NCBI GenBank assembly: GCA_001603055.1
Contig: LVAZ01000224.1
Location: 1 to 8,515, forward strand
Direction of reading: 5' to 3'
From: Victivallales bacterium Lenti_02
Lineage (GTDB): Bacteria; Verrucomicrobiota; Lentisphaeria; Oligosphaerales; Lenti-02
DNA length: 8,515 bases
The translations under genes and the position numbers were made by a program. The notes beneath the pieces were generated by a model. It did not search any database, was not told where the DNA came from, and saw nothing but the letters and a program-made list of their open reading frames with translations. Shown here in pieces: positions 6,520 to 8,515 of this stretch. How positions within the stretch are numbered: the first letter of the stretch is position 1; every line of letters starts with the position of its first letter.

Positions 6520-8160
6520 CTAGGCCTCCTTGACCAACGTCCGGGCGGCCGCCGCGACGAACTCCCGGAACAACGGGTGTGCCGCCAGAGGCCGCGATTT
6601 GAACTCGGGGTGGAACTGGCAGCCCACGAACCAGGGATGGTCGCCCAGCTCGATCATTTCCACCAGCATCCCGTCCGGCGACGTGCCGGCAACGGTCATC
6701 CCCGCCGCGACGAACTGGTCGCGGTAGGCGTTGTTGAACTCGTAGCGGTGGCGGTGGCGCTCGCGGACCGAACCCGCGCCGTAGGCGGCGGCGGCCTGGC
6801 TGCCCGCCGTCAGTTCGCAGGGCCAGGCGCCCAGCCGCATGGTGCCGCCCAGATTGATGACCTTCTTCTGCTCCTCCATCAGGTGGATGACCGGATGGGG
6901 GGTCGCCTTGCCGGGCGCGTCGAACTCGGCGCTGTTCGCGCCGGCCAGCCCGCAGACATGGCGGGCGAACTCGATGACCGCGCACTGCATGCCCAGGCAG
7001 ATGCCGAGGAAGGGAATACCGTGCTCGCGGGCATGGCGGATGGCGGCGATCTTGCCCTCGATGCCCCGGTTGCCGAAACCGCCGGGAACGAGAACCCCCT
7101 GCACCCCGGCCAGCGCCTCCGCCACGTCCACCTTGCCGGTCTCGATGTCCTCGGAGTCCAACTGGCGGATGACCAGCTTCACGCGGTTCGCGATGGCCCC
7201 GTGGTCGAGGGCCTCGTAGATGCTCTTGTAGGCGTCCTTGAGCTGAATGTACTTGCCCACCACCGCGATCTCGACCTTGGGCTTGTCCTTGGCCACCACG
7301 CGCTGGATCAGGTCCTCCCAGTCGTCGAGCTTCAAGTCCCGGACATGCAGATCGAGCATTTCGAGGATGTAGGTGTCCAGCTCCTGCTTGGCCAGTTCGA
7401 GGGGCACCTCGTAGATGGTGTTGGCCACGTCCAGCTCCTCGATCACCAGCTCGGGACGGACGTTGCAGAACATCGCCAGCTTGCGGAAATGCTCCTTCTC
7501 CAGGGGCTCCTCGCAGCGGCAGACGAGAATGTCGGGAATGATGCCGATCTCGCGCAGGATGCCGACCGACTGCTGGGAGGGCTTGGTCTTCAGCTCGCCC
7601 GCCGCCCGCAGATAGGGAACCAGGGTGAGATGGACGAACAGCCCGTTGCGGGGGCCGATCTCCTGCCGGTACTGGCGGATGGCTTCGAGGAAGGGCAGCG
7701 ACTCGATGTCGCCCGCCGTGCCGCCGATTTCGGTGATGGCGATGTCCACGTCGTCGCCGTCGAGGGTGCGGATGGCCCGCTTGATCTCGTCGGTGATATG
7801 GGGGACCACCTGGACGGTCTTGCCCAGGTAGTCGCCGCGCCGCTCCCGCTCGATCACGGTCTGGTAGATGCGCCCGGTGGTGTAGTTGCTGGCCTTGCTG
7901 CAGGCCAGGTCGGCGAAGCGCTCGTAGTGCCCGAGGTCCAGGTCCGTCTCCGCCCCGTCGTCGGTCACGAACACCTCGCCGTGCTCGTAGGGCGACATGG
8001 TGCCGGGGTCCACGTTCACGTAGGGATCGAGTTTCTGGATGCGCACCCGGTAGCCGCGCCGCTTGAGCAGCAAAGCGATGGACGCGGCGGTGATGCCCTT
8101 CCCCAGGGAAGAGACGACCCCGCCGGTGATGAAAACGTGCTTGGTGTTTTTGGCGTTCAT
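6520..8160 (-). CDS. pyrG: CTP synthase (PyrG), 546 aa
   Basis: PyrG makes CTP from UTP, ATP and glutamine, the last step of pyrimidine nucleotide synthesis, in the cytoplasm. The protein has the normal length and both domains. The amidoligase domain (1-265) opens with KHVFITGGVVSSLGKG and its P-loop-like region (18-25), then DPYVNVDPGTMSPYEHGEVFV (45-65), TEIGGTAGDIES (143-154) and the UTP-binding KTKPSQQSV (191-199). The glutaminase domain (295-546) has GKYIQLKDAYKS (302-313), GGFGNRG (360-366), the nucleophile Cys388 in GICLGMQ, the RHRHRYEFN region (468-476) and His517-Pro-Glu519 in FHPEF. No residue I know to be essential is missing. ATG 8160 has no strong Shine-Dalgarno and follows a predicted leader RNA with hairpins. 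It is the first gene of a probable pyrG-purF operon. Confidence 0.97.
   Translation of the reverse strand: MNAKNTKHVFITGGVVSSLGKGITAASIALLLKRRGYRVRIQKLDPYVNVDPGTMSPYEHGEVFVTDDGAETDLDLGHYERFADLACSKASNYTTGRIYQTVIERERRGDYLGKTVQVVPHITDEIKRAIRTLDGDDVDIAITEIGGTAGDIESLPFLEAIRQYRQEIGPRNGLFVHLTLVPYLRAAGELKTKPSQQSVGILREIGIIPDILVCRCEEPLEKEHFRKLAMFCNVRPELVIEELDVANTIYEVPLELAKQELDTYILEMLDLHVRDLKLDDWEDLIQRVVAKDKPKVEIAVVGKYIQLKDAYKSIYEALDHGAIANRVKLVIRQLDSEDIETGKVDVAEALAGVQGVLVPGGFGNRGIEGKIAAIRHAREHGIPFLGICLGMQCAVIEFARHVCGLAGANSAEFDAPGKATPHPVIHLMEEQKKVINLGGTMRLGAWPCELTAGSQAAAAYGAGSVRERHRHRYEFNNAYRDQFVAAGMTVAGTSPDGMLVEMIELGDHPWFVGCQFHPEFKSRPLAAHPLFREFVAAAARTLVKEA
6525..6530 (-). promoter_or_regulatory. purF Shine-Dalgarno (AGGAGG) inside the end of pyrG
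   Basis: On the - strand AGGAGG forms part of the last codons of pyrG (AAG GAG GCC TAG). Its spacing is 10 bases to a GTG at 6514 and 16 to the ATG at 6508. The GTG therefore fits better, although ATG is the commoner start codon. Since the propeptide is removed, the mature enzyme is the same either way. Confidence 0.55.
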
Positions 8161-8166
8161 GCGTTA

Positions 8167-8246
8167 CTTGGCATTCGCCAAGCCCCCGTTGCGTACCCAT
8201 AATGGAAGACCGGCTGCACCCCTGCCGAAGGCATGCTTGCAACGGG
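8167..8246 (-). promoter_or_regulatory. structured leader of pyrG with two competing hairpins
   Basis: On the - strand, CCCGTTGC (8246-8239) pairs perfectly with GCAACGGG (8192-8185). The flanking AAG/CTT can extend the stem past a two-base GG bulge. Inside it is a small TGCC-TTC-GGCA hairpin. Directly before the start codon, CTTGGC-GAAT-GCCAAG (8182-8167) forms a second perfect six-bp hairpin. Bases 8181-8182 would be shared by the extended long stem and the second hairpin, so the two are partly exclusive. The region has no T-run, which argues for translational rather than terminator-type control. No known riboswitch class is recognised. Confidence 0.4.
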
Positions 8247-8251
8247 CTTCT

Positions 8252-8279
8252 ACTATACCGCCATCGGCCAATTCCCCAA
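8252..8279 (-). promoter_or_regulatory. predicted promoter for pyrG-purF
   Basis: Reading the - strand, TTGGGG (8279-8274) and TATAGT (8257-8252) are 16 bases apart. The -10 box matches TATAAT at five of six positions, while the -35 box matches TTGACA at only three. Transcription would start near 8245, giving a leader of about 85 bases before the pyrG ATG at 8160. It is the only good -10 match I see in the 245-base gap. Confidence 0.5.
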
Positions 8280-8337
8280 GCCGGTCCCGCCGCTTTCTCC
8301 ACCTATTTCCGGAAAAACTGCCGAACCAGCCTGCCGG

Positions 8338-8377
8338 CAAGAAGAAACCCCCGCTGACATTCGTCCAGGCGGGGGTT
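8338..8377 (-). terminator. intrinsic terminator of the gene entering from the right edge
   Basis: On the - strand AACCCCCGC (8377-8369) and GCGGGGGTT (8354-8346) form a perfect nine-bp stem. Its 14-base interior can pair further with a bulge. TCTTCTT follows directly, so with the stem's closing TT the transcript gets a U-rich tail. It lies 28 bases past the stop of the right-edge gene and upstream of the predicted pyrG promoter. The + strand has no T-run after the stem, so it works in the leftward direction. Confidence 0.75.
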
Positions 8378-8405
8378 CGCAAACGGCAATTATGCCAAAC
8401 GATTT

Positions 8406-8515
8406 CTACGGGGCCGGTTCGGCGAAGGGGTCCTGGGCGGCCGGCTCGGCGGCGGGTTCGGGCGCCGGTTCGCCGAAGGGGTCCCGGGTGGCCGGCTCGG
8501 CGGCGGGTTCGGCGG
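8406..8515 (-). CDS. C-terminal end of a protein with Ala/Glu/Pro-rich repeats, truncated by the window edge
   Basis: The frame enters from the right edge and stops at TAG (8408-8406), followed by a good terminator. The visible 35 or so residues are low-complexity: AEPA and EPAP units with two DPF motifs (TRDPFGEPAP and AQDPFAEPAP). They form a 17-residue repeat. Such tails are usually disordered linkers or cell-envelope-associated extensions. The family cannot be named from the tail. The correct strand and frame are supported by the match between stop and terminator, and by the opposite strand's lack of any such signal. Confidence 0.6.
   Translation of the reverse strand, partial: AEPAAEPATRDPFGEPAPEPAAEPAAQDPFAEPAP
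8416..8515 (-). repeat. 51-base (17-codon) tandem repeat in the right-edge gene
   Basis: Unit one is 8416-8466 and unit two starts at 8467 and runs to the window edge (49 bases visible). I count about five mismatches between the two over the shared length. The period is a multiple of three, so copy number can change without breaking the frame. More copies may lie beyond the edge. Confidence 0.75.

Noticed and set aside
5090..8202. Long + strand frames opposite purF and pyrG (477 and 569 residues)
   Set aside because: They are antisense to two certain genes, with Val/Asp/His-rich shadow composition and no recognisable domain.
5099..8302. A 1067-residue - strand frame that runs through both the pyrG region and purF
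   Set aside because: Only the part from 6514 downward is PurF. The upstream part is an out-of-frame reading of pyrG, whose own frame matches CTP synthase from end to end. It is not a fusion protein.
8164..8382. A 72-residue - strand frame before pyrG
   Set aside because: It crosses the terminator, the predicted promoter and the leader, and has no Shine-Dalgarno or family resemblance.

Overview
The window is most of a GC-rich bacterial chromosome segment with five well-supported coding regions and several damaged, small or partial ones. The phylum cannot be fixed from sequence alone. Exported glycosidases, an uncharacterised TIM-barrel-like secreted protein and a carboxypeptidase-regulatory-like lipoprotein would suit a polysaccharide-degrading PVC-type bacterium (Lentisphaerota, Verrucomicrobiota or Planctomycetota). 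That is an inference with low confidence.

Layout on the + strand. Bases 1-834 hold two overlapping genes of unknown function: the 3' end of one and a complete membrane-anchored or exported protein. They are visibly less GC-rich than the rest, which suggests a separate origin. After a 252-base gap with a perfect 10-bp hairpin (1052-1075) come a short probable lipoprotein (1087-1437), a small membrane protein readable only by piecing together three frames that change at G-runs (about 1409-1913), and an exported GH5 family glycosidase (1916-3409) with both catalytic glutamates and a large insert in its barrel. These three are tightly packed and look like one transcription unit.

Layout on the - strand, read from right to left. 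At the right edge is the end of an unknown protein with 17-residue Ala/Glu/Pro-rich repeats, followed by a good intrinsic terminator. Next come a predicted promoter, a structured leader and pyrG (CTP synthase, 8160-6520). PurF (amidophosphoribosyltransferase, 6508-5099) follows 11 bases later, its Shine-Dalgarno sequence lying inside the pyrG 3' end. After 85 bases comes a secreted glycosidase-like protein of an uncharacterised family (5013-3403), which converges on the GH5 gene with a 7-bp tail overlap.

Functionally there are two themes. One is nucleotide synthesis by two glutamine amidotransferases, where PurF makes the first committed purine intermediate and PyrG makes CTP. The other is extracellular carbohydrate processing by two convergent secreted enzymes. 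I see no phage, CRISPR, IS element, tRNA or rRNA. The most useful second looks are the frame-shifted membrane gene, the pyrG leader, the 1052-1075 hairpin, the GH5 insert domain and the unknown secreted TIM-barrel-like protein.
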